A stretch of 64,000 bases of DNA from contig CM052355.1 of assembly GCA_028551475.1 (NCBI GenBank), positions 23,029,580 through 23,093,579 of the forward strand, in the 5' to 3' direction. The position numbers were made by a program, and so were the translations under genes. The DNA comes from Casuarina equisetifolia (taxonomy: Eukaryota; Streptophyta; Magnoliopsida; Fagales; Casuarinaceae). The notes below the pieces were generated by a model. That model was not told the DNA's origin, did not search any database, and saw nothing but the letters and a program-made list of their open reading frames with translations. Shown here one piece after another: positions 33,600-43,979 of the stretch. Positions within the stretch are counted from its first letter, which is position 1; each line of letters starts with the position of its first letter.

Positions 33600-35400
33600 C
33601 CAAACCCGGAAGCAAACTATGGTCAACCATGGTGCTCACCTTCAGCAACTTGAAGCCAAATTCCTCACCCTCAAAGGTAAAAACCTATCCTTATTACACA
33701 AAATGGATCTTCTTCTATAACAAAAAAACCTAGCACCCATGGCCCCTACCCTTGACCTCACTGCACCCACACTTAACCCCACCCCCGAAACCGTAACCAC
33801 CATTGTCTCTGAACCCACCTTCCACAAACTACCTTGTTGGTGAACCCCCTTCTTCCTTACCCCATTCTTAGACAGTTCCTAAAGGCCCCCACCCCTTGTC
33901 CTTGTCAAGGACTTAGATGGCCTTCCTTCCTTACCTCCTACTCCCATTAGATCTAGCGTTTTTGCCACTTCGTCATTAGTTCTAACTGCTCTAGCAAGCC
34001 CTATGCCAAACCTTACTCCAAGATCATCATCTCCATTACCAGTGCCCCTACCAATGCACCCTCCTTTCCTTCCCCCCCTTGCGGATCCTCAACTCCGACT
34101 CTGGCCCTTTCCCCTAGGCTTGATTCTGTCCTGGCCCCCCCAGTCCAAGGGTCCCTAGCTCCTTTGGGGCCTTCATAGCTAGACCCCATGCAAGCCCCCA
34201 GCTGGCCCTTGCCCCCTTAGGCCCTCCTCAGTCGGCCCCCTCTACGAGCCCTCTATAACATACCCTTGCTTAGGGTCTTGGCCAACAACACCAACTGGGT
34301 CCTACACAACAAGCCCCCACCTAAGGTCCTTTCCAGTTGCCTTCACACGACCCTCCACCACATGCCCCCACCTAGGGCTCGACCCACCCGCCCCACTAGA
34401 ACCGTCACTCCCTAGGCCCTCCTCAGTAGCCCCCCACTTGGGGCTATTCTCAGCAACCCCCAGCCCCTTCCATGAGTTCTCCTACCCCCACTTGGGGCCT
34501 TCATTCTCAAGCCCTCACTTAGGGCCCTTCTTAACAGCATGCCTCCACCTAGGGTCCCTTCCAGTTGCCCTCACATGGCCCTCCATCACAGGCCCCCACT
34601 TAGGGCCTAGCCCACCTGCCCTACCAGAACCCTCACTCCTTAGGGCCCTCCTCAGTAGCCCCCCACCTGGGGCCATTCCCAACAACCCCCAACCCCCTCC
34701 ACGAGCTCTCTTGCCCATACTTGGGGCCTTCATTCTCAAGCCCTCACTTGGGGCACTTCTCAACAGCATGCCTCAACCTAAGGCCTTTCTTAATAGCCAG
34801 CCTCTTCGTGGACCTCCTCCCAATAGGCCCCCACCTGGGGCCCCCAACCCACAGGCCTTCCTTAGCAGCCCCCCACTTAGGGCCAACCCTAGCAACCACC
34901 TGCCCCCTCCACGGGCCCTTTCGCCCCTTTATGAGGCCACCAATCCTAAGGCCCACCCCATGGGACCTTTCTTAGCAATAAACCCCTTCATGGCCCACCT
35001 CTCAACCTGGGCACCCACCATAGGCCCCCACTTAGGGCCCCAACCCCCCAGGCCTTGCCTTCAGCCCCTCCTACAAGGCCCTCCTATATCAACCGGGCAT
35101 TCACCCTAGTTAGCTTCCATTTAGGGCTAGCCTTTATCTTAGGGCCATCTATCATAGCCCCTTACTTGGGGCCACCAACCACCAGCCCCCTCCTAAGGTC
35201 CCCAACCTCCAATGCCGCCCTCCGACCAACTAGACCAGCAAGGATCATGGCCCTCTCCCCAGTGGGGCTCCCACCCCCTTTCCACCAAAGGGGCCTCTCC
35301 CTCTACCCCCCGCCTACTACTAGTACCCCTCAACTAGGTTGGGCCTTCTCCTCACACTTCCTCAACCCCAGGTACTTCAATCACTCATCCTTAATGCCTT
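33600..35400 (+). pseudogene. Proline-rich N-terminal gag region
   Basis: Strikingly C-rich stretch between the primer site and the capsid domain. In several frames it reads as Pro/Leu/Ala/Ser-rich low-complexity protein; the longest open frame is 34438-35109 (223 codons, no motif). The opening part (33620-33830) still shows a 'LEAKFLTLKGKNLSLLHKMD'-like heptad segment, as in chromovirus gag N-termini. Frames shift often, so no single reading frame survives. Expansion of this region, partly as tandem repeats, explains why the element is longer than typical chromoviruses with short LTRs. Confidence 0.6.
34200..34900 (+). repeat. Tandem repeats of about 229 bp in proline-rich region
   Basis: Three landmarks recur at a 228-229 bp offset: TTCCAGTTGCC at 34331 and 34559, CCTCAGTAGC at 34421 and 34650, and GGGGCCTTCATTCTCAAG at 34494 and 34723. 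A shorter degenerate motif CCCCCACYTRGGGCC recurs throughout. At least two copies are clear, and further decayed copies flank them. Confidence 0.8.
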
Positions 35401-35459
35401 AATTTTCCACTCTTTTAAGGTGACAAACCTTGAGAATGGCTTAATAGTTGTGAATTCTT

Positions 35460-35933
35460 CTTCCTTTTTAAACCCATGGATACCTATGAAAAAGTTGAGT
35501 ATGTTGTTCTCTACCTTAAGGATTCGGCCTCTGAATGGGTACAGCTTTATTTATGGCATAAAGACTGGGTAAGTTGGTAGCAGTTTTCCCAAGATGTGTG
35601 CGAGAAATTTGCTCAGGATTCTTTCGATGGTCCCATGGTTGAATTTCACCTCTTTACACAAACCACCACTATGCAAACTTATGTAGAGGCATTTGATCAT
35701 TTGTGATATTAGTTACTGGCCCAAACTCTTGCGTGGACTAATATGGACTTCTTGATAGCCTTTGTTGTTTAGCTGAAGGATGATAGAAAAGTCCATGTGA
35801 TATTATCCCGGCCTATGGATTTAGATTCAGCCTTTCAACATGCCTTGATGCCTGAGCAGTACATGATTCCTACTAGTAAAGCTTATGTGGCCATCCTACA
35901 CAAACCAAGCCCAAGCCCTAATATTAGTGGTAA
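35460..35933 (+). pseudogene. Chromovirus gag, capsid domain
   Basis: One frame reads 'YEKVEYVVLYLKDSASEWVQ', 'FAQDSFDGPMVEFHLFTQT' and 'LKDDRKVHVILSRPMDLDSA', the plant gypsy capsid pattern. It has stops at Gln/Trp positions. The frame is then cut by an LTR-like insert at 35934. Confidence 0.75.
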
Positions 35934-36442
35934 TGTGGCCCAATCTATATAAGCCCAATCCAAAGAAGCTTAAGAAGATTGACCAAGTGGTTGGGAAGTA
36001 AGTGGTTGGTAATTAAGAGGTAGTAGTTGGAAAGATAGTAGTTGAGGAGATAATAGTTGGGGAGATAGTAGTTGGCCATATTTATGATTATGAGTGTTTT
36101 AGTTTCCTATAAATAGCTAGTACCATTGTGTAGTAGAGGCATTGAGTTGTGAGATTTGAGTATAAGCTTTCCTTCTAAGTTCTATATCTCTTTGCTTGTG
36201 GCAAGAATGGTGAGCTTCTTTACTCTGTATCTCTTTGGAATTACTTCTAGTAGAGTGGTGAGTGTTTTATCTTTGAATTCTAAGGTGGTAAGTTATCTGT
36301 ATCCTTAGTTTTCAAAGATAATTGTTATTTGTATCCTTGAATTTCTAAGGTGGTGAATTATCTGTACCCTTAGTTTTCAAAGATAATTTTATCCTTTTAT
36401 TTTCCTCCTCTCCGTTCGGTATTCACTTCCGCCCCCACAACA
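35934..36442 (+). mobile_element. LTR-like insert within gag
   Basis: About 509 bp with TG at the left (TGTGGCCCAATC) and CA at the right (CCCACAACA), a TATA box (CCTATAAATAG) near 36107 and a leader-like tail. It separates the capsid domain from the zinc knuckle. Inside it, about 54 bp containing TAAGGTGGTRARTTATCTGT is directly repeated (36272-36325 and 36340-36393). I found no clear target duplication, so the limits and the solo-LTR reading are tentative. Confidence 0.5.
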
Positions 36443-36670
36443 ACTAGTTGCCCCCTAGTCACCCCACCCACACAGCTGCCTCCAATTCGCTCTTGGGGAG
36501 CTTAGTTTGCTCCACCTCAGAGAAATATGCATTTTCTCTAAAGTGCATTACAGAATCTTAAATGTAAGCCCATCAAGCCCAAGGTTTATGCTATTATTGT
36601 GATGAAAAATGGGCAAAAGGTCATGTATGTAAAAAAAACAATTGTTTTTGTTGCTAGATAAGGACGATAA
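36443..36670 (+). pseudogene. Chromovirus gag, zinc knuckle region
   Basis: Resumes gag after the insert. At 36589-36630 one frame reads 'CYYCDEKWAKGHVC', an intact CCHC zinc knuckle of the form typical for plant gypsy gag, preceded by a Pro/Thr-rich linker. The frame differs from that of the capsid segment. It would bind element RNA. Confidence 0.75.
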
Positions 36671-36689
36671 GGGGGAGGAGTTAGAGGCA

Positions 36690-37560
36690 AATTGACAGTC
36701 ATCCAATAGCTTCTAGATGTTTTTGTTGAGCCTAAAATTGAGGTCATTCTCTACATTCATGCCATGTCAGGTGACTTTTCCTTAGGCACTTTCAGGTTAG
36801 TTGCTATCTTGGGCACACTTCGTATCAATATGTTATTTAATACTAGGGCTACACATAATTTTTTTGATAAGGATTTAGCTTGGAGATTGGGATGTTAGTT
36901 AGAGGAGATTAAACCCTTTCGAGTTAAGATTGTCAGTGACGAAAGAGTATAACAACACTTCTATTGGCTGAACATGTGATATACTGTAAAGGCATGGGTG
37001 GCTAAGTGTGGTGTGTGTTAGAGGTAAAAGTTAAAGCATGTGCCGACTCCCAAGCTATTGCAAGTCCCTAGCCAAACTTGGCAAGAAATATCCATGGACT
37101 TTGTGGAAGGACTGCCGTGAAGGGAAGAACACTGTTTTAGTAGTGGTGGGTTGGTTCACGAAATACGGTCACTTTATTGGGATAAGTCACCCATTCAGTA
37201 CCGCAGAAGTGGCAAGGGAACCTCAAGTGCAGTAATTTTGAATGGAATATTCAAGGTTATCACTTTTTTATAAAGGTTCACCTATTACCCATTGGAGTGT
37301 GCGACACAATCCTAGGCATGCAATGGGTAAAAAGAGTCAACCCTATCAACCTAGATGTGGTTGAGCACACACTCACTATTTTGTTAGAAGGAAAGCCAGT
37401 AGTTTTGTACGGATCATGGAGTAAAGGGGTGTCCTTGGCTACTTTGAGTGGATCAAGTTTTTGTCGTTGGATGACCGAGCACCCTCATTGTGTGATGGGT
37501 CAACTTAAAGCCCTTGCTATAGATTGAAAAGAGACAATTCCAACTTCCTTGAAAAGTATG
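36690..37560 (+). pseudogene. Chromovirus protease, split by integrase copy
   Basis: N-terminal part (36740-36940): 'GTLRINMLFNTRATHNFFDK' corresponds to the retropepsin active-site strand, with the catalytic Asp of D[ST]G changed to Asn (FNTRA). C-terminal part (37219-37560): 'HLLPIGVCDTILGMQWVKRV' is the conserved ILG strand. Between them lies a 277-bp segment that is integrase, not protease (36942-37218). The enzyme is therefore dead twice over. Confidence 0.82.
36942..37218 (+). repeat. Duplicated integrase segment inside protease
   Basis: Closely matches 39168-39476 of the same element, from GAAAGAGTAYAACAACACTT to AAGTGGCAAGGG. Both copies hold the region from just upstream of the integrase CC zinc pair through the first catalytic Asp ('SMDFVEGL' in the parent). 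The joins lie at short shared sequences (AAAGAGTA on the left, GCAAGGG on the right). The parent carries a 20-bp insertion that this copy lacks. Confidence 0.88.
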
Positions 37561-37654
37561 ATGACGGAGTTTGAAGACGTGTTTGCTATGTCGACCTAGT
37601 TGCCATCAAGTAGAGGATTCGACCATCATTTTCCACTCTAGGAAGGTAATGAGC

Positions 37655-38410
37655 CGATTAATGTGAGACCATACCGATACCCTTTTGTTCAGAAAGTTAA
37701 GATGGAAAATATGGTTGATGAGATGTTGATGGCAAGGGTCATCCACAATAGTTCAAGTCCATTTGCTTCACCATTTCTATTAGTTAAGAAACATGATAGG
37801 AGTTGGCGATTTGATGTAGATTATCAGGCCTTGAATGTTATCACAATAAAAGATAAGTTTCTAATCCCAGTTATTAAGGAGCTTCTAGATGAACTTTATG
37901 GTGCAGCATGGTTCTTTATGCTGGATTTGAGATCGAGTTATCATTAGGTGTGGGTATTTCCCCCAAACATTCCCAAAATAGTGTTGAAGACACACCAGGG
38001 TCATTATGAGTTTCTAATGATGCCATTCGGCCTGACCAATGCCCCCGCCACCTTTAAGGGTTTAATGAACAACATATTTAGACCATACTTGAGGAAGTTC
38101 ATGCTGATTTTCTTTGATGACATCCTGGTATATAATCCAATGTGGGAAACCCATGTACAACACTTAAAGGTGGTATTACAAGTTTTACAAGATAATCAAC
38201 TATTTTCCAAGAGGAATAAATGTGCATTTGGGCGCCAACAAATTGATTATTTAGGGCACATCATCTCAAGCAAGGGTATTGAGGCAGACCCCTATAAGAT
38301 TGAGGACATGTTAGCATGGCCCAAACCAACCACAATGAGAGGCTTATGTGGTTTTTTAGGCCTCACCAGATATTACAGAAGATTCATGAAGGACTACGGT
38401 TAGGTAAGCC
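37655..38410 (+). pseudogene. Chromovirus reverse transcriptase
   Basis: 'VNMRPYRYPF' opening; '[19 protein letters not shown]' finger region; '[11 protein letters not shown]' first catalytic Asp; 'EFLMMPFGLTNAPATFKGLM'; 'FMLIFFDDILVYNPMWETH' with the FDD catalytic pair (about 38107-38130); 'YLGHIISSKGIEADPYKIED' and 'LCGFLGLTRYYRRFMKDYG' at the end. Well preserved in 37663-37947 and 37948-38403, separated only by a TAG (37945) in place of a Gln codon. It turns element RNA into DNA. Confidence 0.95.
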
Positions 38411-38429
38411 GCCCATTCACCTAGATGCT

Positions 38430-38900
38430 TAAAAAAGATAACTTCCACTAGACCATAAATGATGTACATGCCTTCAAATAGCTCAAGCGAGCAATGAGCT
38501 CCATTCTCGTGTTGGCACCACATGATTTCCAAAAGCCTTTTGTTATTAAGACAGATGCATGTTATGGGGGCATAGGTGTTGTGCTAATGCAAGAGGGTCA
38601 CCCCATTGCATACTTAAGTAAGGCATTGGCATCGAAACATTTAGGCTTATCCACCTATTAGAAAGAATTATTAGCAATGGTGATGGCAGTGCAGAAATGA
38701 CAGTCATACTTGTTGGTGAATAGTTTCATTATCTACACAGATCATAATAGTTTTAAACACTTGCTCGAATAAAGAGTGGCCACCACTACTTAACATAAGT
38801 GGCTTACTAAGCTGCTTGGGTTTGACTATGAGATCCGACATAAACGTGGCATGGAAAATCGGGTCGTGGATGCCCTTTCTATACTTTTCACAGATTCTGA
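38430..38900 (+). pseudogene. Chromovirus RNase H
   Basis: '[20 protein letters not shown]' with the first catalytic Asp, '[20 protein letters not shown]', then 'VNSFIIYTDHNSFKHLLE', which holds the later Asp, and 'GMENRVVDALSI' at the end. At least five in-frame stops, mostly Gln-to-TAG/TAA or Trp-to-TGA. Confidence 0.9.
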
Positions 38901-39059
38901 GGGGTCTGATCTACGGGTTATGTCAACTATACAACCACACTGGGTTCAAGAAGTGATATAGAGTTATGATGGGGACAAACACATTCAGAAAGTGATATAG
39001 GAACTTGTGATAGACACATCAGCCCAACTGGAGTATAGATTGGATAAGGGAGTACTTCG

Positions 39060-39860
39060 ATTCAAAGATAAAGTAGTGGTAGGCAATCAAGGCCCTTTGC
39101 ATGAGTAGATTGTGCAACAACTTCATGACTTAAGTATAGGAGGTCATTTGGAATCAAGGGAACCTTGAAAAGAGTACAACAACACTTCTATTGGCTAAAC
39201 ATGCAACAAACTATAGAGACATGGGTGGCTAAGTGTGACATGTGTTAGAGGTACAAGTTAGATCATGTTTCAACTCCAGGGCTATTGTAACCCTTACCAG
39301 TTCCTAGCCAGGCTTGGCATGACATATCTATGGACTTTGTGGAAGGACTATCCTTAAGTGTGGGGAAGAACACTATTTTGGTAGTGGTGGATCGAGGGTT
39401 TTCATTGATGGTGTAACGAAATATGGTCACTTTATTGGGATGAGTCACCCGTTTAGTGCCGCACAAGTGGCAAGGGTTTTCATTGATGGTGTAGCTAAGT
39501 TACATGGAATTCCAACACAATAATGAGTGATCGAGGCCTCATCTTTATTATCAAGTTCTGGGAAAAGTTGTTCAAGATCTTAGGGGTAAAGTTACAACAC
39601 AATACCTCTTACCACCCCCAAACAGATAGCCAGCCTGAGTGGGTTAATTAGTGCTTAGAGCAATATCTACGTTATTCGAGCAAGGAGTGGCCCAAGAGAT
39701 GGTACTCTTGGTTACCACTAGCGGAGTGGTGGTATAACACTAATTACCACATTGTCTTGGAGATGACCCCTTTTGAGGCATTGTATAGGTATAAGCCCCA
39801 ACAACCACCTTAACATAATTTTGAAAGCACAAAGGACCGCGATGTGGATGAGTTTCTATG
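39060..39860 (+). pseudogene. Chromovirus integrase, zinc and catalytic domains
   Basis: Zinc domain: 'LHDLSIGGH' and 'AKCDMC' give the HHCC residues. Catalytic core: '[11 protein letters not shown]' (first Asp), 'MSDRGLIFIIKFWEKLFKIL' (second Asp) and 'HPQTDSQPEWVN' (Glu). Further on is 'LAEWWYNTNYHIVLEMTPFE'. Frames shift near 39390, where a 20-bp piece (39396-39415) identical to 39474-39493 has been inserted, and near 39530. Part of this domain is copied into the protease at 36942. Confidence 0.9.
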
Positions 39861-40020
39861 TCAGTGAGCCAATAGACTCGAGTTGATCCGATCTCATTTA
39901 CTTAAAAGTCAGGCAAGGGTGTCATTCCATGCAAACCATCACCGCTTAGAGAGGGAGTTTAAGGTAGGAGAGTCGGTATACCTCAAGGTGCAGCCTTACT
40001 ATTAGTATTCCTTATCAGAG

Positions 40021-40386
40021 ATGAGGGACCATAAACTAGCCCCACGATACTCTGGGTCATACATGATCACAGAGCGAGTAAGGCAAGTGGCCTATCATTT
40101 GTCATTACCACCAGGGGCTAATATTCACCCAGTTTTTCCTATGTCGCAGCTCAAGAAGGCCATTGGACAACACTGTAAGCTTTACCTAGGAGTTCCACTT
40201 CTAGATAGAGAAGGAAGACTTTTGAGAGAGTTGGAGAAGGTGCTAAATCGCTACCTAGTATGTCAGGGTAATGGTCTGGGGGTTGACTTGTTGATATAGT
40301 GGATGGAACATCCTAAACATGAGGCCATATGGGAAGACATCGAGTACATCATGAGACAATTTCCACCCTTTAAAATTAACCCTTGA
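40021..40386 (+). pseudogene. Chromovirus integrase C-terminus with chromodomain-like tail
   Basis: Open frame from 40021: 'KLAPRYSGSYMITERVRQVA' and 'NIHPVFPMSQLKKAIGQ' are the GPY/F-type C-terminal domain. The end, 'WMEHPKHEAIWEDIEYIMRQ' followed by 'FPPF', matches the plant chromovirus chromodomain (QWxxxxxxxATWED...QFPxF). One TAG at 40297 replaces the Gln before Trp. Chromodomains direct integration to heterochromatin. Confidence 0.85.
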
Positions 40387-40401
40387 GGACAAGGGGTAAT
40401 T

Positions 40402-40415
40402 GAAGGGGAATGGAT
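40402..40415 (+). other. Polypurine tract of chromovirus
   Basis: GAAGGGGAATGGAT directly before the TGTTA start of the 3' LTR. Confidence 0.85.
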
Positions 40416-40785
40416 TGTTAAGACTGGGCTTAACAACAACAAATGGCAAGTGAAGGGTAGAAAAGAAAACTTATAAAAAGGTATTTTGGGCAACACGGAA
40501 AAGCAAGATGAGAAGAACAAAAGGAGGGAGGAAAAGGAAAAGAAGCAAGCCATCATGGAGTGTTTTGTATTTTGATTAGTTTACTGCTTTCCTAGTTATT
40601 GCTTTCTAGATCAGTATTTCCTTACTAGTAGCTGTAATGGTAATGTAGGAGTAGATTGTGTTGTTGGAACTTGCACTTGTGAACTTGTTGTATTCAGGAG
40701 TTTATGCCAAATACAAAGGAGACTTTGTCCGGATTTCTCTAGAATTGATTTGTTGTCTGGTATTTAGGTTGTCTCTTTCTTAATA
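40416..40785 (+). repeat. 3' LTR of chromovirus
   Basis: 370 bp, TGTTAAGACTGGGC to TTTCTTAATA, followed by the duplication GAAAC at 40786-40790. Confidence 0.92.
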
Positions 40786-40790
40786 GAAAC

Positions 40791-41446
40791 ATTTCCAATG
40801 TGCTATCTGGGTATCATCTACTCCACGATTTTCATAAATGCTAATTGATTTCCCGTTACATGGAGCTAGAATTTTTTTCCCCATTATTTAGCCACAAACT
40901 ATTTCTACTGTGACTTGATCTCCTTCACCCTTTCTTTAGTACCCTTCAGTGCTTTCTCGTAAATGCTTATTAACTAAAAAAAACAATAGCAATTTAGAAC
41001 TTCAGAATTTATTTAACACAAAGAACATGGTTAGAATTATCATTCACCAAATAATGATGCGCTTAACGTTAAACAATCTAAGAATCTTCATATTTTGTCT
41101 ATCTCTCTTTTTTATTTTTGTTCTATCATTTGTCCCAAATTATTCAATGACCAATTTTATAAGTTTATTATATACGAGGTAGATAGAGCATGACCAAATA
41201 TAGTCGTGTGCAAAAACATAGAGCAATCAATGTAATTACTTACTAGTGCCTTAGCAGAACATAAAGATTATTCATCTTAGTATTATCAAACAGTCCCTAA
41301 GCCACATAAGCTTATTTTTCCCCCTTTAACACCCCAAATAACCCACTTGCAAATTGTGCTCTCTCAAAATCATTTTAAATTACAATGTATTAAACTTCCC
41401 TTGATATGTAGGATCTAAATTAACCAAGGATAATTCTCTAGCTCAC
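40791..41446. other. Intergenic; right side of chromovirus target
   Basis: No gene recognised. It lies between the chromovirus target site and the last recognisable exon of the GABA-T pseudogene. The terminal exon of that gene, which should encode the C-terminal 'YGKALK'-type segment, was looked for here and not found. Confidence 0.4.
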
Positions 41447-43579
41447 CTCAACCTCTTCAGGGGAGATAATCAATGGAGGGGACATCATTATATTATTTCC
41501 TACAACAAGAAACACATAATTGAAGCATGTTAGTCTAATGTCAACCATGTAGTCAACTTTAAGAAATGAAACAAAGGTAGAACTTGCTCCATTCAGCAGG
41601 GAATGGATCATTAGGTGACTTGTTATCTGTGAACTTTGTACTGAGTATCAATCCAGTTCCACATATCTGCAAAATCAGAAAGGTATTTCAAAACATGTGT
41701 TTCATTAATTCATCCATTGACTAAAGGAATAAAATATTTCCATGACAATATGTACCTCCCCAATTATAAGACTGTTTGAAAATGCTTTTACACCATCTTG
41801 AAACTTTGGAGAAACACTTTTTACTTGCTCAGGAATATTTCTTTCCCTACAAAGAAGTTTTAACTTTCACAGACTACTAAATGCGAATATACAATCTTTA
41901 TGACTAGGCATATTGACCATTAACAAACATTTGTGTTGCTGATTTTTGTACATATAAGCTGTAAACTGGCCAATACAAGCCATGAACTACCACTTGGGGA
42001 GATCATTAAGGATAATCCTATGACCAACACTTCGCTTGATGTAACTTAAGGAAGATCCAATGACCAAGATTAAATTCACCAGTCTAACTTTGAGGATTCC
42101 AAAACAACATATAAGCTAAATGAAGAGGCAAAGCCTACTAAGGTTTAGATGGATGATTCAGTCATCAAACATCTTAATCTTTTGATTCCCAAAATCCTTC
42201 TAGGGATGACCCTAGATGTTGGTCATTTTACTTAATACAAAATCTGTCTATCTTAGAAAATAATTTATTTGTTACATATTTTGAATTTTCCCTTTTTATT
42301 TTTCATAAAATCTTTTGAATAATGTAGGATACAAATTATAAAGCATCTGTGAAGTATATACCAAAACCTATATCCATATATGCATACGTGAGTTATTTGT
42401 TGTCAAAGAAATGAACATGTTCAGTTTGAGGAGATTGCTTAATTTTCTAGGTTTCAAATTTGACATTTTATTCATAAAAAACTAAAAAATATACATGTGA
42501 CTATATGACTACCTTAAACAAGGATAAGGGGTGGGCACATAATTAACTTTAGCTAAAAAAAAGATAGCTAGGCAACCACCTCTAATCCATTAAAGTAGCC
42601 ATGAATTCACTTTTACTTTGATGGGCTAACCATGTGATTACCTCCATTTTGGGTTAATAATGGTTGTCTAGCCATTTTTTCATTTTTTACAATCCTTTAT
42701 AAATATTAGGTGAGTTTCCACCCTACAAACTTATATTTTCTCAAAAGACTCCAACAAGAAGTTACAAAGAGTTATCCTAAAATTCAAATGTATTTTACTT
42801 TTTAACAAGTGCTTCACTTTTGTTTTTTCAAAAATGTTTTACATTTTTTATTTTGAGAAACGAATTATTAATTCTAAGAAAAATATGTTTTTTATCTTTG
42901 GAAATAAGAAATGTTTAAAAAAATTAAACCAGTATACCAATGATAGTCAATGTTTGAATAATTAAGTCTAGAAATGTAATTCCACAGTTGGATTTTATAG
43001 GAAGGAGAAAAGGAGAACAAACTTGTAGATCTTAAAGGCCTCAATAGCAACAGCATAGGATACTGGGTGTCCAAAATAAGTAAACCCATGAGAACAAGAA
43101 CCCGGGACAAAGGAAATATGATTAAACACTTGATAATCATTAACTAGAGACCCTTAGCAATGCTCAACACACCAAGTTCGTTACTTTGGGAACTTATAAC
43201 TTTTGATACTTCAGGGCTCATAAGTACAGCTCTAATGGGCAAATATGCAAAAGAAAGGGCCTGGAAAACTCAAAACACAAGATGAAAGGATGCACTTTGC
43301 ATCAGATATGATGATGATCTCTGAGTTTTAAGTATATTCATTTTTACCTTTGCTAAAGATATAAGGTCTGGTTTTCTGTTGTACTTGTCACACTCATACA
43401 TTGTCCCTAGCCTTCCAAATGCACAAATTACCTAAGACGAGCATATGCAAATATGGTAGCCTCTTATGTAGGATATAAATCATGACGGCTGCAAAGATGA
43501 ATAGAAAGGACTACAAGCAAAGAGTGAGGACCTCATTTGCAATAAAAAGAATGTCATATTTCTTCACAACAGTTTGAAT
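41447..43579 (-). pseudogene. Gamma-aminobutyrate transaminase (POP2-type) pseudogene
   Basis: Seven exon pieces on the minus strand read as class III aminotransferase in the order of plant GABA transaminase: 43579-43532 'VKKYDILFIANE'; 43431-43348 '[18 protein letters not shown]'; 43260-43173 'VLMSPEVSKVISSQSNEL'; 43101-43022 '[20 protein letters not shown]'; 41845-41756 '[19 protein letters not shown]'; 41666-41587 '[15 protein letters not shown]'; 41499-41447 'NNIMMSPPLIISPEEVE'. The intact enzyme, a mitochondrial PLP protein, converts GABA and pyruvate or glyoxylate to succinic semialdehyde. The copy is dead: the 5' half is absent, the Asp that pairs with the PLP ring (IADE) is Asn, the acceptor before 43101 and the donor after 43022 lack AG and GT, and the exon after 'PAEW' is missing. 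The PLP lysine ('LAK') remains. Introns show it is not a processed copy. Confidence 0.87.
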
Positions 43580-43619
43580 CTACATTAAAACCAAAATTCA
43601 TAATTATTGATGCCTATTT

Positions 43620-43979
43620 CTTCCTTTTCTTAATTTTTGCCCCTTTTTCTTTTCTTTTTTTCCTTTTCTTTTCTTTTCTTTTTATGTTTGGATGGAATAG
43701 GTAGGAAGGGAGGGAGGGGGGAGGGAGAGATCAGTCATGAGAATCCAAAACATGACATGCAAATCTTTGTAGTGGAGGACATGCGAATGCATAATATTAG
43801 ATAGGTAACATGTTTGCTTAATCTAGTGAAAATGCTAATTTTATTAGGAATTCAAGTAGGTCATAGAATAATCGCTACTCTAACCCTTACAATCCAGGAT
43901 AGCATAACCATCCAAATTTTTCATGAAGTAACCCAAATGTAATGAAGTGGTACCAAGATTCAAGCAAACATAAGAGACA
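43620..43979. other. Polypyrimidine tract and unresolved flank
   Basis: 43620-43690 is almost pure C/T on the plus strand, followed by a G/A-rich run (43710-43730). Earlier GABA-T exons would be expected here on the minus strand but none was found, so the pseudogene is truncated at this side. Confidence 0.45.

Larger units (their letters stand above)
33200..40785 (+). mobile_element. Ty3/gypsy chromovirus, complete but decayed
   Basis: 7586 bp, flanked by GAAAC at 33195-33199 and 40786-40790. The LTRs are about 371 bp with ends TGTTA and TAATA (from TAACA). Order: LTR, initiator tRNA-Met primer site, proline-rich gag N-terminus, capsid, zinc knuckle, protease, RT, RNase H, integrase, chromodomain-like tail, polypurine tract, LTR. 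The gypsy pol order and the terminal chromodomain place it among plant chromoviruses. Most stops are TAG or TGA in place of Gln or Trp, consistent with decay of methylated C. A 277-bp integrase copy sits in the protease and an LTR-like insert sits in gag. Confidence 0.93.

Noticed and set aside
34438..35109. 223-codon proline-rich frame
   Set aside because: Low-complexity frame in a C-rich repeat inside the chromovirus; all frames there are similarly open, so I treat it as part of the gag region rather than a separate gene.
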